Shown here: positions 26,030 to 34,270 of the stretch, piece after piece | Layout of the letters: the number at the start of each line of letters is the position of its first letter | Numbering within the stretch: the first letter of the stretch is position 1 | Assembly (NCBI GenBank): GCA_018668595.1 | Contig: JABJCP010000001.1 | Location: 124,001 to 188,000 of the forward strand | DNA: 64,000 nucleotides | Reading direction: 5' to 3' | DNA from: Candidatus Woesearchaeota archaeon | GTDB lineage: Archaea > Nanobdellota > Nanobdellia > Woesearchaeales > UBA11576 | Notes under the pieces: model-generated | Seen by the model: only the letters and a program-made list of their open reading frames with translations | What the model was told of the DNA's origin: nothing | Database searches by the model: none | Program-made: the position numbers and the translations under genes

Positions 26030-26071
26030 ATTTTTATTTTCTAATTTTTTATTTAAAAAAAAAAAAAAAAA
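26030..26071. terminator. Bidirectional poly-T/poly-A terminator
   Basis: Between convergent genes ending at 26022 and 26073. The plus strand has T-runs at 26032-26053 and then 17 consecutive A (26055-26071), which is a T-run for the minus strand. Archaeal termination commonly uses such T-runs. Confidence 0.6.
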
Positions 26072-26072
26072 C

Positions 26073-26546
26073 TCAAAAAATAACACCTCCATAATATATT
26101 GGTTTTGCTCTTTTATTTTGATATTCTAACAATTTCTTTTTTGAACTTGAAACAATATATTTTCCAATATTTGAACTAAAATTGTTTTTCATAGTTACTT
26201 GTAAAACATTTTTTTCAAGTCTAATTATATCAAAATGAACTTTTTGTCTAAACCCCATTCCTCCAGGAAGTATTAAAGCATCTTGTACACTATATTTTTC
26301 ACCAACTGGAATCATCCATTTCCAATCAAATGCTTTTGCAAGACCTCTTTTTAATACACCATCATAATAACTGTAAGGATTCAAACGAAATGAATCTTCT
26401 TCTATTCTTAACTTTCCTTTAGAATTAATATACCTCATGGGCTTTATTGACAAAACTAAATCTCTTAATGGATGCGCAATTTCTGCAGATAATCCCTTAC
26501 TTCTAGCGCAAAAAAGCAGCGCATCTAAACCTCTTCCTATAAACAT
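26073..26546 (-). CDS. Hypothetical protein, 157 aa
   Basis: A soluble protein with basic character. It begins MFIGRGLDALLFCARSKGLS and has SFRLNPYSYYDGVLKRGLAKAF, VGEKYSVQDALILPGGMGF and a C-terminal strand-rich part (VHFDIIRLEKNVLQVTMKNN). No family recognised and no signal peptide. A GAGGTG ribosome site lies seven bases upstream of the ATG. It is the last of three small minus-strand unknown genes. Confidence 0.6.
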   Translation of the reverse strand: MFIGRGLDALLFCARSKGLSAEIAHPLRDLVLSIKPMRYINSKGKLRIEEDSFRLNPYSYYDGVLKRGLAKAFDWKWMIPVGEKYSVQDALILPGGMGFRQKVHFDIIRLEKNVLQVTMKNNFSSNIGKYIVSSSKKKLLEYQNKRAKPIYYGGVIF

Positions 26547-26637
26547 TTTTTTTCACCTCAACATATTTGTATTTGTTAATAATATAGATTAATAATTTAA
26601 TTAATATCAATTTAATTTAATGCTAGTGTTATGTTCT

Positions 26638-26916
26638 TTATTCTTTTTTATCTACTCTTCTTATAAACAAGGAATATTTTTTGATCTTTTTAGGGTCATC
26701 ATATTTTGGAAGCAAAACATTTTTGCTAAGCGTTATGTACAAGTCACAATTGCTGGTCGTCCAACAATAAGATTTTAGGTAGTCATCCACATCAAAATTT
26801 TCTATATTGCCTGCTATAAGTTCTTTGAGTGTATCTCCTGTAAATGGAGTTTCGTTAAATCCTGCTTCGTAAAGTAATTCTCTTTCTGTTTTTGGTTTTT
26901 TTGGAATGGTTTTCAT
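26638..26916 (-). CDS. Small hypothetical protein, 92 aa
   Basis: Its ATG overlaps the stop of the upstream gene (26913-26916), showing translational coupling. The product is charged and contains SYCWTTSNCDLYITLSKN with two cysteines; it ends LFIRRVDKKE. No domain recognised. It and its partner at 26913 may form a two-gene module, but I have no evidence for its nature; neither looks like a known toxin or antitoxin. Confidence 0.6.
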   Translation of the reverse strand: MKTIPKKPKTERELLYEAGFNETPFTGDTLKELIAGNIENFDVDDYLKSYCWTTSNCDLYITLSKNVLLPKYDDPKKIKKYSLFIRRVDKKE

Positions 26917-27233
26917 TTAGTTAACACCTCGCAACCTACATCTTTTTTTGTTTTATAAAATTGAACAGGTATGAAAAAAACTTCTATATGTTTATCTGCT
27001 TCAATTGAAACATAATTTCCTCTTGAACATGCAACTGTATCGCGTGACTTAAGACGCCTAATTTTTTCAGAAACACCCTTCTCAACTTGATCTAATTTTT
27101 GCTCATAAGTCTGAAATTTCCCATCTATCCACAAATCACAATCAATATCTAAAAGACGAGGCAAACCCTCTGGCTCTAAATTTTCTAATTTTTCTAACTC
27201 TTTCCAATCTGCAATTTGTTTTAAATCACTCAT
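26913..27233 (-). CDS. Small hypothetical protein, 106 aa
   Basis: First gene of a coupled pair. It is acidic in its first half (WKELEKLENLEPEGLPRLLD) and basic in the middle (GVSEKIRRLKSRDTVACSRG), with a final strand pair (KHIEVFFIPVQFYKTKK). A GAGGTG ribosome site precedes the ATG. Not recognised. Confidence 0.6.
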   Translation of the reverse strand: MSDLKQIADWKELEKLENLEPEGLPRLLDIDCDLWIDGKFQTYEQKLDQVEKGVSEKIRRLKSRDTVACSRGNYVSIEADKHIEVFFIPVQFYKTKKDVGCEVLTK

Positions 27234-27362
27234 TATTTCTCACCTCAACACAAAATAACTATTGAATTGAAGTAACAAACACACCCATATTAATATTATT
27301 TCTCCCAAAAAGGAGAAAGATATAGAAAAATTTAAATAATTAAAAACATATCTTTAACTAAT

Positions 27363-28124
27363 ATGGAAAATAAAACAAAGAATAAACTTGAACAAAAACT
27401 AATCGAATTGGGCTTGACAAAAAATGAATCCTCAATTTACTTATTTCTCCTTAAAAATCCAAACTCCACAACCGGACCTATAATTAAAGAAACTAAAATT
27501 GCTAATTCTAGAGTATATGAAACATTAAACAATTTAATAGATAAAGGTCTTGTTACATACACAGTTCAAAAGAGTGGAAAAATATTTAATACAAGCCCTC
27601 CTGAAAAATTTATAGAACAAGAAGAAGAAAGAAAAAAGAAAATTGAATTGCTAGTACCAGAACTCAAAAAGCTAAAACTTGAAAAAGAATTTCAGACAAG
27701 CACTGCAGTCTTTGAAGGTTTTGAAGGTTTCAAAACTGCATTCAAAAAAATAATTGATGACTGCCCACCAAAAGAAACAATCTATATTCTTGGATTTTCA
27801 GAACAGCAATTTGCAACAAAATCACTACAAACATTCATAACTAATATGAATCTAAAAAGTGCTCGAAAAAAACAAAAACTTAAAATTATTTTAGATCGAT
27901 CAACAAAAAAATCATTAGGTAAAGATCGAGAAAAAGAAAAATATACCCAAGTAAAATACATGCCTCCTGGCTACATTAGTCCTGCAGCAATTGACGTTTT
28001 TCAGGATTACGTTTATATTTTTTTGTGGGAAAAAAAACCATTTGTTTTCATGATTAAAAATGAGCGCATTGCACAAAGTTTTAAACAATATTTTAATTTT
28101 ATGTGGACTGTTGCAAAAAAATAA
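27363..28124 (+). CDS. TrmB-family transcription regulator
   Basis: A 253-residue protein. Residues 1-75 form a winged helix typical of TrmB: LIELGLTKNESSIYLFLLKN, then GPIIKETKIANSRVYETLNNLIDKGLVTY, with the recognition helix around IANSRVYETLNN. A charged coiled linker (FIEQEEERKKKIELLVPELK) leads to the C-terminal effector-binding domain from about residue 95 (AVFEGFEGFKTAFKKII). TrmB proteins sense sugars or other metabolites and repress or activate nearby genes. The target is unclear; candidates are its own promoter and the neighbouring unknown operons. Confidence 0.88.
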   Translation: MENKTKNKLEQKLIELGLTKNESSIYLFLLKNPNSTTGPIIKETKIANSRVYETLNNLIDKGLVTYTVQKSGKIFNTSPPEKFIEQEEERKKKIELLVPELKKLKLEKEFQTSTAVFEGFEGFKTAFKKIIDDCPPKETIYILGFSEQQFATKSLQTFITNMNLKSARKKQKLKIILDRSTKKSLGKDREKEKYTQVKYMPPGYISPAAIDVFQDYVYIFLWEKKPFVFMIKNERIAQSFKQYFNFMWTVAKK

Positions 28125-28215
28125 ATATTTTTTTATATTTTATAGACCAAAGCTTTATATACATCTAACTCCTTAATTACTATATAATCATCAATAAACC
28201 CTTGCTGGAGGGTTA
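28125..28215 (+). promoter_or_regulatory. Promoter and hairpin leader of a micro-ORF
   Basis: TTTATATA at 28154-28161 predicts transcription from about 28185. A perfect hairpin, AACCCT (28197-28202) with AGGGTT (28209-28214), sequesters GGAGGG, the first of two such ribosome-site-like hexamers. The ATG at 28216 follows directly. Confidence 0.55.
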
Positions 28216-28391
28216 ATGGAGGGATATATATAATAAATTTTAATATTTTTTTTAAAAAAAATAAAAACCCTATTTCTAAAGAAACACCTATATCTTCTGA
28301 TGAAGAAATTAAAAGTTATGATGACCCCAAGTCTAAATTTGAAGATACTTATAATAAAACCAAAGATAAAATTCTAGAAAGAGATTATTGA
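28216..28391 (+). pseudogene. Micro-ORF interrupted by a frameshift at an AT repeat
   Basis: From the ATG at 28216 the frame reads MEGYI and stops at 28231. One frame back, an open frame through the same AT-dinucleotide run continues to a TGA at 28389, encoding NFNIFFKKNKNPISKETP and a polar tail ending ERDY, with codon use like its neighbours. A single-base slip at gATATATATAata would join them into a 57-58-residue protein. It may be a degraded gene, a phase-variable or programmed frameshift, or a sequencing error at the microsatellite. A second GGAGGG hexamer overlaps the first codons (28218-28223). No function known. Confidence 0.45.
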
Positions 28392-28491
28392 ATTGAATGA
28401 AACTACTGTTCGATAGTTGTTAAATGAAATAAATATTAGTGGTCTCTTTAAAGCAAAAGTTATAAATTAGATATATTATTAACCTCATATA
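28392..28491. other. Spacer with weak hairpin before 28492
   Basis: AACTA and TAGTT around 28400-28418 can pair, and a TATA-like ttataaattagata lies near 28460. Nothing else is visible. Confidence 0.35.
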
Positions 28492-29742
28492 ATGAAAAAA
28501 AGAAAAAAAGAAGTTATTGAAAAATCATTTTCTCTATTTGGTCTATCTAATGATTCAAGTACCAATCCTGCAATAATAAAAAAAGTTCTAAAAGATATAA
28601 GATTAGATGATCTTAAAACTAAAAATAAAATTATTGATAATTTTTTTCAAGAAATTAAAACTAAACCAAAAAAATTAGGTTCTATGTTTAAGATTATCAA
28701 AAAAGCTATCCTAACCAAACATCCTGCAATTATTGAATTTCTAGAATTAGGAAACAATCAAAATTGGTTTAAACCCTCAAAAAATATGATAAAAGCAATT
28801 CATGTCACGTATATTCTTGAAGCTTTAACAAATATAATGTGTAATGACCATGAATTTTTTATTGAAGTTCAAAACCATTATAAGCAAAAAGAAGATGAAC
28901 TTGGCTTAAATACCCAACATCCCATCAAAACTTTTGTCAATGCATTAAAAATTTCACCTCATTTTTTTGATATAGTAAAACCATTCTCCCTTGAACCATT
29001 TCTAGTATATTTTAAACTTCAACAAGGTTTATCAAAATCTCAAATAAAAAAAGAAGAACTTAAAAATTTGTATAAAGAAAAAAAAATAAACTATATTGAA
29101 TATAGACTACTCTCACCAATTAAAAAAAACCACATCCAACACATTAATGAGCTAGTGAGAATAAACATTTATGAAGCAGGAATCACCGAATACAAAAATG
29201 GTTTTAAATCAAATGCATTATGCGCACACACATTATGCGAAGATCTGAAAATTAATCATCCAAACACAACATTCAAAAGAAAAATTGTTACCCCTGAGAA
29301 TAAAACTGCATTTTATAAGTTCTATTCTAAAAGCAGTCTTTTTCCTACAATAGAAATGAGTCAAGAATGGACTAGCTTGTATACAACGTGGAATATGGCG
29401 TTTGTATTAGGCAATTTAAATGATTTAGATATTATTTTACCAAAACTGTTTATACCTTCAATCATTGATGCAAAAAGTGAAAATTTCCTAGGAGCGAGAT
29501 TTATTTCTCTTTGGCTAACAATAAATTATGCAATTTTTAGAAAATCGGATAAAATTGAAGTTTGCGGTCCAAAAAATAAAACTGAAATGGCAAATGCATG
29601 GGCAAATATTAACAAAAAATATTCTTTGGGTATCTCTCAAAAAGAAATGCATGAAGATTCCAAGATATTAAATAAGTATTATAAGAGATTTTTCTCACAT
29701 CCTTTCTTGAATTTATTTAAATTAGTAAGAAATTTTGATTAG
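28492..29742 (+). CDS. Hypothetical protein, 416 aa
   Basis: A soluble, basic, mostly helical protein without recognised motifs. The N-terminus is Lys-rich (MKKRKKEVIEKSFSLFGLS). Middle segments such as TYILEALTNIMCNDHEFFIE and EYRLLSPIKKNHIQHINELV suggest repeated helical pairs, possibly a solenoid, but I could not define repeats. The C-terminus is aromatic (YYKRFFSHPFLNLFKLVRNF). No signal peptide. Followed at short distance by the small membrane protein at 29824. Confidence 0.65.
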   Translation: MKKRKKEVIEKSFSLFGLSNDSSTNPAIIKKVLKDIRLDDLKTKNKIIDNFFQEIKTKPKKLGSMFKIIKKAILTKHPAIIEFLELGNNQNWFKPSKNMIKAIHVTYILEALTNIMCNDHEFFIEVQNHYKQKEDELGLNTQHPIKTFVNALKISPHFFDIVKPFSLEPFLVYFKLQQGLSKSQIKKEELKNLYKEKKINYIEYRLLSPIKKNHIQHINELVRINIYEAGITEYKNGFKSNALCAHTLCEDLKINHPNTTFKRKIVTPENKTAFYKFYSKSSLFPTIEMSQEWTSLYTTWNMAFVLGNLNDLDIILPKLFIPSIIDAKSENFLGARFISLWLTINYAIFRKSDKIEVCGPKNKTEMANAWANINKKYSLGISQKEMHEDSKILNKYYKRFFSHPFLNLFKLVRNFD

Positions 29743-29823
29743 ACCTTAAATGTAAACGCCCACTTAATAAATCACGAATCTGATTAGAAAACATTATAAA
29801 CCTCCTTTAATAATTAAATATTA

Positions 29824-30150
29824 ATGAAAATCGATTTCAAAAAATATTTCCTAACTAAACTAAAAATAGTAAGTTTTGTTCTTGCTTTATTTGGTTGGTT
29901 ATTACTATTCATATTTGTGTTTGGTCAATTTTTTGAACAACAACTACTGTCATTAACAAAAGTTTTTGAATCTAACATATTCATATGGGGATTAAGAATT
30001 TTTATTATTTCTCTTATTATCTTTTTAATTAAATACAAACAGTTTGTACAAAAAATTATTGAGAATAAAAAAGTTAAACTTACTTTACAAATTATTTTCA
30101 TAGGTGGAGCTACAGGGTGGATTTTGTGGTTTATTACCTTATTATTTTAA
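29824..30150 (+). CDS. Small membrane protein, 108 aa, three membrane segments
   Basis: Three hydrophobic segments are visible: KIVSFVLALFGWLLLFIFVF, IFIWGLRIFIISLIIFLI and LTLQIIFIGGATGWILWFI. Connecting loops are basic. No family is recognised. Its last 17 bases overlap the convergent gene ending at 30134. Confidence 0.6.
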   Translation: MKIDFKKYFLTKLKIVSFVLALFGWLLLFIFVFGQFFEQQLLSLTKVFESNIFIWGLRIFIISLIIFLIKYKQFVQKIIENKKVKLTLQIIFIGGATGWILWFITLLF

Positions 30151-30520
30151 TAAAGTCTTTAGTATTCCAATATTCATTAAGGTAAGAAATCTTATTTCCT
30201 CTCATTTTCAGAATCATGATTCCGACCATATGATGTTTCTTTTTTTTATGAGTATTTTTACATTCCCATTCAGCAAAACCAGTTTTTCCATCTTCAGACA
30301 CATAACAGTTCCCAACTCTAAATTTTATTTTCTCAGTTTCTTGCTTAACTACTTTGTCCCAGAACTTTTTAATTTCTTTATGTCCTCGATATGGTTTTGC
30401 CAATGGACTTTCTTGATAAATTCCATTTTTTGTAAAACATTCTAGAATTAAATTGGAATCTTGATTTTCCCAAGCTTCTCCATACTTTTTCATCACTTCT
30501 TTTATTTGTTTGACATCCAT
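30134..30520 (-). CDS. NTF2-like/SnoaL-type small protein
   Basis: The start is set at the ATG at 30520 (MDVKQIKEVMKKYGEAW), where the domain begins; the longer frame reads upstream into non-coding sequence. The 128-residue product fits the cone-shaped NTF2-like fold: helix KKYGEAWENQDSNLILECF, then TKNGIYQESPLAKPYRGHKEIKKFW, and paired strands FAEWECKN and YLNEYWNTKDF. SnoaL-type members bind small ligands or are enzymes of varied activity, so the role cannot be given. Confidence 0.78.
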   Translation of the reverse strand: MDVKQIKEVMKKYGEAWENQDSNLILECFTKNGIYQESPLAKPYRGHKEIKKFWDKVVKQETEKIKFRVGNCYVSEDGKTGFAEWECKNTHKKKKHHMVGIMILKMRGNKISYLNEYWNTKDFIKIIR

Positions 30521-30572
30521 ATAAACAGATAATATTATTTTATTTATTAATATATCGCAACAGTTACTCAAT

Positions 30573-31433
30573 TCACCTTTTCTTAACCTTGCACCCTCCA
30601 CCAGGTATTGCTCGAATTATCTCATCAAGATCACAGTCTACTAATTCTTTTCTAATCAACTTTGCTACTGAACTTGGTTTGTCATCGCCTTGTATAATCT
30701 CAACATATTTTTTACAGTGAAGTTTTATAGCATCTAACGGTCCACCCATTACTCGACCATCTTTATCCAAACCTACAGCCAAACTTATTTTTGGTCTTAC
30801 ATAATTTGTATCTCCCCGTATCATAAATGCTCCTTTTGCAAGATACTCTCCTGATTGTGCTTCTTTTGTTACTTGTTCTGGTTTTACCCAAAAAACTTCT
30901 GTTGTTCCAAATCCGAGTTTCCATGCTTTACTATAACAAAGAGTTGCATCTGCTGCTTCTTGAATTGTTATTTCTCCAATCTCAATAGCATCTGATTCAG
31001 AGTCTGATGTAGAATCTGATTTCAAATTATGTAATTCATTAATTTCTTTTTTAACTACAAAAAATGGACTCCCCGACATATCTGTGTGAAAAATTATATC
31101 GTTCTTTTCAACTCTTTTTTTAATTATTATTTCATTTGTTGTGGCATCTCGTCCACCAATTACTAAGAATCCTTCACTGCTTCTAAACCATCTAAATGTT
31201 TCAAACCATTCTTTTTTTTGCTGTCTAACATCTCGTTCTTTTTCTAATCTTGCATCTTCATCAAGTAATGCAAGTTCATCTTCTCCTTTTAGTTTTGCTT
31301 CATCTAACTTTTTTTGACTTTTTACAAGTGCTTCCTGCGCACCTTTCATTTTTTTCCGAGCTTTTTTTGCTTTTTCAAAATAGGTTTGAGCATTTTGATC
31401 TACTGTTTTATTTATTTCTAGACGAATTTTCAT
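30573..31433 (-). CDS. Short NFACT-R (DUF814) protein, Rqc2/NEMF-related, lacking the NFACT-N domain
   Basis: The start is the ATG at 31433 (MKIRLEINKTVDQNAQTYF). The 286-residue protein begins directly with the MKI-LEINKTVDQNAQxYFEKAKKA segment that in full-length Rqc2/NEMF leads into the coiled coil, then a coiled coil (ARKKMKGAQEALVKSQKKLDEAK), then the NFACT-R domain with GFLVIGGRDATTNEIIIKK, DIIFHTDMSGSPFFVVK and VFWVKPEQVTKEAQSGEYL. Full archaeal homologues are about 650 residues and carry an N-terminal NFACT-N that binds stalled large subunits and tRNA. Here that half is absent, so it is split elsewhere or lost. Role: ribosome-associated quality control. Confidence 0.88.
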   Translation of the reverse strand: MKIRLEINKTVDQNAQTYFEKAKKARKKMKGAQEALVKSQKKLDEAKLKGEDELALLDEDARLEKERDVRQQKKEWFETFRWFRSSEGFLVIGGRDATTNEIIIKKRVEKNDIIFHTDMSGSPFFVVKKEINELHNLKSDSTSDSESDAIEIGEITIQEAADATLCYSKAWKLGFGTTEVFWVKPEQVTKEAQSGEYLAKGAFMIRGDTNYVRPKISLAVGLDKDGRVMGGPLDAIKLHCKKYVEIIQGDDKPSSVAKLIRKELVDCDLDEIIRAIPGGGCKVKKR

Positions 31434-31521
31434 AACTGAATCATAAAAAATGTCTATGTTTTTAAATGTTTTTAGCAAAAAATAATAAAAATTTATAAAT
31501 AATGACTATATTGTAAGTTCT

Positions 31522-32055
31522 ATGAATAAATCTATACTAATAACCGGCATTGCAGGAACAGGTAAATCTTCAGTGTGCAAGGAATTTTCTAAACTAAAAT
31601 ATGACGTATTTAGTATAGAAGACATAAAAGGATTATTTACTATGATTAATAAAACAACAAACAAACCTTTTGAACATTATTCAAACTATGATCTAGAAAT
31701 AGTAAAACAAGGTGCTTGGGTTTGTGACAAGAAAAAGTTAAAACGCCTTATTAATAAAAACAAAGAAGGCATTGTGTTTTATTGCGGCACTGCAGAAAAC
31801 CTGGATGATTTATGGAATTTGTTTGATCATGTTTTTTTATTACAAACAAATATTCGAACTCTTAAGAAAAGACTTAGTCAACGTAAGTCTAATGATTTTG
31901 CCAGAACTAAAGAAGTTCAAAAATGGGTTTTTAGTGGAAAGCGAAAATGGGAAAATCATTTGATAAAAAAAGGAGCAATAGTAATTGATGCAGGTCAGTC
32001 TCTAAAAAAAATTGCTGCCAGTACTATTAAAAAAATTCAAGAATTTGAAAATTAA
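31522..32055 (+). CDS. P-loop nucleotide kinase-like protein (AAA_18/AAA_33 type)
   Basis: A 177-residue P-loop protein. Walker A is GIAGTGKSS at 9-17, followed by a helix and the DVFSIEDIKGLF substrate-proximal strand. IVFYCGTAENLDDL and DHVFLLQTNIRTLKKRLSQRK give the core strand and the LID-type basic segment seen in adenylate/cytidylate-like small kinases. It probably phosphorylates a small nucleotide or metabolite. It is plus-strand, inserted between the NFACT-R gene and the chimeric scar at 32057, and may have arrived with that rearrangement. Confidence 0.75.
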   Translation: MNKSILITGIAGTGKSSVCKEFSKLKYDVFSIEDIKGLFTMINKTTNKPFEHYSNYDLEIVKQGAWVCDKKKLKRLINKNKEGIVFYCGTAENLDDLWNLFDHVFLLQTNIRTLKKRLSQRKSNDFARTKEVQKWVFSGKRKWENHLIKKGAIVIDAGQSLKKIAASTIKKIQEFEN

Positions 32056-32056
32056 C

Positions 32057-32224
32057 TCAAGGTTTTTTCTGAGATTTAAATCTTCCCTTATATTTTGCTT
32101 TTCCTTCGCATCTTTGAAATATTAATTGACAAACTTTAGTTCCAGGATGTAGCTTTAAAGGAACAGGTCCTGCATTATAAATTTTTTGATCTACATTTTT
32201 ATTTATTTCTAAGCGAAGTTTCAT
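32057..32224 (-). pseudogene. Chimeric gene remnant: start of NFACT-R joined to end of dCTP deaminase
   Basis: A 55-codon open frame begins MKLRLEINKNVDQ, matching the first 13 residues of the NFACT-R protein (MKIRLEINKTVDQ), and continues IYNAGPVPLKLHPGTKVCQL to the end, matching the C-terminus of the dCTP deaminase at 33745. At DNA level about 80 bases (roughly 32092-32172) are identical to 33778-33858. The catalytic parts of both genes are missing, so it cannot be a working enzyme. It marks a recent duplication and deletion in this region. Confidence 0.88.
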
Positions 32225-32281
32225 AACAAAAGAATAAAATATGTTAATGTTTTCAATAATCATCACTAAATAAAAAACCAC

Positions 32282-32471
32282 AGACTAAAGTCTGAAATAT
32301 ACATTACAAAAAAAATGATTAATAACCTTGTTTTAAAAAACTATCTAATCTATTTTTATAATATATTCAAAACAACCAAATTTGTATTTGGTCTAACAAA
32401 CCAAAATAATGACTGAAATATTGGTCTAATAAACCAAACCTTTATAAATAATAAGACATTTTTAATATAAA
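32282..32471. other. Promoter-containing spacer before the DUF4143 ATPase
   Basis: A TTTATAAATAATAAG run at about 32440-32454 gives a TATA-like site just upstream of 32472, suggesting a leaderless or very short leader. Two variants of ttggtctaataaacca occur (near 32388-32402 and 32423-32439), a possible operator. Confidence 0.4.
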
Positions 32472-33728
32472 ATGGACAAAGAACTGCTAAAACAAGTATT
32501 AATTGAACAAAACTCAAAATCTATAAAACCTGATTTAATAAAAAGAGATATATTTCATAAAATTAAATCTGCTTTTAATAATAACTTTATAATTATAATT
32601 TCAGGCGTGAGACGTTGTGGAAAATCTACATTACTAGATCAAATAAGAACAGATCATGATGGATATTATGTAAACTTTGACGATGAACGATTAATAAATT
32701 TTGAAATAAGTGATTTTCAAACCATGTACGAATTATTAATTGAATTATTTGGAGAAAAAAATACATTTTTTTTTGACGAAATTCAAAACATTAAAGGCTG
32801 GGAGCGATTTGTTAGACGACTTCATGATGAAGGACAAAAAATATTTATTACTGGATCAAATGCTAGTATGTTAAGTAAAGAACTTGGAACACACCTAACA
32901 GGACGACATCTTAGTTATTCACTTTATCCATTTTCATTTATTGAATTCATACGGTTCAAAAATCAAAAAATACCTGACTTAAATAAAATTACCTCAAAAG
33001 AAAAAAGTAAGATAAAGAAATTATTTCGAGAATATCTAACAAAAGGAGGGTTTCCAGAATATTTAAAAACCAACGAAGAAGATTATTTAAAAAACACATA
33101 CGAAAACATAATTTATCGAGACATAATAAGCAGATATAATTTACCTAATGAAAAAACAATTAAAGAAACTGCATTATATGCTGCCAGCAATATTTCTAAA
33201 GAAATCAGCTTTAATAAAATTAAAAACCTGCTAAATTTAACTAGCGCAACAACAGTAAAAGAATATTTTGAATATCTTAATAACACATATCTCGCATTTT
33301 TAATTCCAAGATATGATGCTTCGCTTAAAAAACAAATTTATTACAACAAAAAAATGTATTTTATAGACGCAGGAATGGCAAAAAGTATAGGATTTCGACC
33401 AAGCCACGATTTTGGACGCATGGTTGAAAATTTAGTCTTCTTAAAATTAAAAAAAGAAAACCAAAGCATAGTTGAAAGTATATATTTTCACAAAGATAAA
33501 CATGAATGCGATTTTGTGTTAAGAAAAGGAATTAAAATTGTTTATGCAATTCAAGTTACAAAAAAGTTAGGAAAAAATAAAGAAAGAGAATTAAGTGGAT
33601 TAATAGAAGCTATGCAAAAATATAAATTAAAACAAGGTCTTATTTTAACTGAAGATGACGAAGATATAATTAAAATTAATAATAAACAAATAATAATTAA
33701 ACCAGTCTGGAAGTACTTAATTCAATAA
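32472..33728 (+). CDS. AAA+ ATPase with DUF4143 C-terminal domain
   Basis: A 418-residue protein. Walker A is GVRRCGKST near residues 44-52, Walker B is FFFDEIQNIKGWERFVRRL, sensor region FITGSNASMLSKELGTHLTGR. After a linker (KKLFREYLTKGGFPEYLK), the DUF4143 domain has ISKEISFNKIKNLLNLTSATTVKEYFEYL (a winged-helix-like part) and a nuclease-like tail: GRMVENLVFLKL, HECDFVLRKGIKIVYAIQVTKK, which matches the restriction-endonuclease-like core E-x(n)-D-x-V-x(n)-Q-V-x-K. This family is common in archaea, often mobile; its biological role is not settled. Confidence 0.9.
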   Translation: MDKELLKQVLIEQNSKSIKPDLIKRDIFHKIKSAFNNNFIIIISGVRRCGKSTLLDQIRTDHDGYYVNFDDERLINFEISDFQTMYELLIELFGEKNTFFFDEIQNIKGWERFVRRLHDEGQKIFITGSNASMLSKELGTHLTGRHLSYSLYPFSFIEFIRFKNQKIPDLNKITSKEKSKIKKLFREYLTKGGFPEYLKTNEEDYLKNTYENIIYRDIISRYNLPNEKTIKETALYAASNISKEISFNKIKNLLNLTSATTVKEYFEYLNNTYLAFLIPRYDASLKKQIYYNKKMYFIDAGMAKSIGFRPSHDFGRMVENLVFLKLKKENQSIVESIYFHKDKHECDFVLRKGIKIVYAIQVTKKLGKNKERELSGLIEAMQKYKLKQGLILTEDDEDIIKINNKQIIIKPVWKYLIQ

Positions 33729-33744
33729 ACAAAGAAAAAAAAAC

Positions 33745-34251
33745 TCAAGGTTTCTTCTGCCTACTAAATCTTCCTTTATATTTTGCTTTTCCTTCGCATC
33801 TTTGAAATATTAATTGACAAACTTTAGTTCCAGGATGTAGCTTTAAAGGAACAGGTCCCGCATTATAAATTTCTAGAACTTGTTGATTAGCAATTCCTGG
33901 TTGCATAAATGATGCAGTTAAGTGAACCATAAGTCCTATTCTTGCAAATCTACTTCTTCCTTGAAGCCAACCACACATATCTTCAGGAATTGTTACTTTT
34001 TCTTTTGTTATTCCATGAATGAGTTCTCCAGGCATCAAAGTATAAGTTTTTGTAGTCACACTTCGAGTTATTTTTTTATGATCTGCTTTATTAGTTACAT
34101 TGAATTCTCCTATGTTTTCTTTGAACACTCTAAAATGACTAGCCAAAGTTAAATCATATGAAGCTGGACCTAAATTTTCTTTTTTGAATCCTGAAATTTT
34201 TATTCTTTTTTTCTTTATTTCTTCTAATATTTTTTCTTTTGTTAGTATCAT
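33745..34251 (-). CDS. dcd: dCTP deaminase
   Basis: The start is the ATG at 34251 (MILTKEKILEEIKKKRIKI) after GAGG; the longer frame would overlap the next gene. The 168-residue protein belongs to the dCTP deaminase/dUTPase family: ENLGPASYDLTLASHFRVF, then EDMCGWLQGRSRFARIGLMVHLTASFMQPGI and QVLEIYNAGPVPLKL, where the Glu of LEIYN is the expected catalytic base and GRSRFAR binds triphosphate. It deaminates dCTP to dUTP for thymidylate synthesis. Its last 39 codons were copied into the remnant at 32057. It sits just after the TadC-like gene and may be co-transcribed. Confidence 0.9.
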   Translation of the reverse strand: MILTKEKILEEIKKKRIKISGFKKENLGPASYDLTLASHFRVFKENIGEFNVTNKADHKKITRSVTTKTYTLMPGELIHGITKEKVTIPEDMCGWLQGRSRFARIGLMVHLTASFMQPGIANQQVLEIYNAGPVPLKLHPGTKVCQLIFQRCEGKAKYKGRFSRQKKP

Positions 34252-34270
34252 AAACCAAACCTCACTAAAT

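Noticed and set aside
28395-28420. tRNA T-arm-like sequence (TGTTCGATAG)
   Set aside because: The stem and loop lengths do not fit a T-arm, and no acceptor, D or anticodon arm could be placed around it. No tRNA was found in the window.
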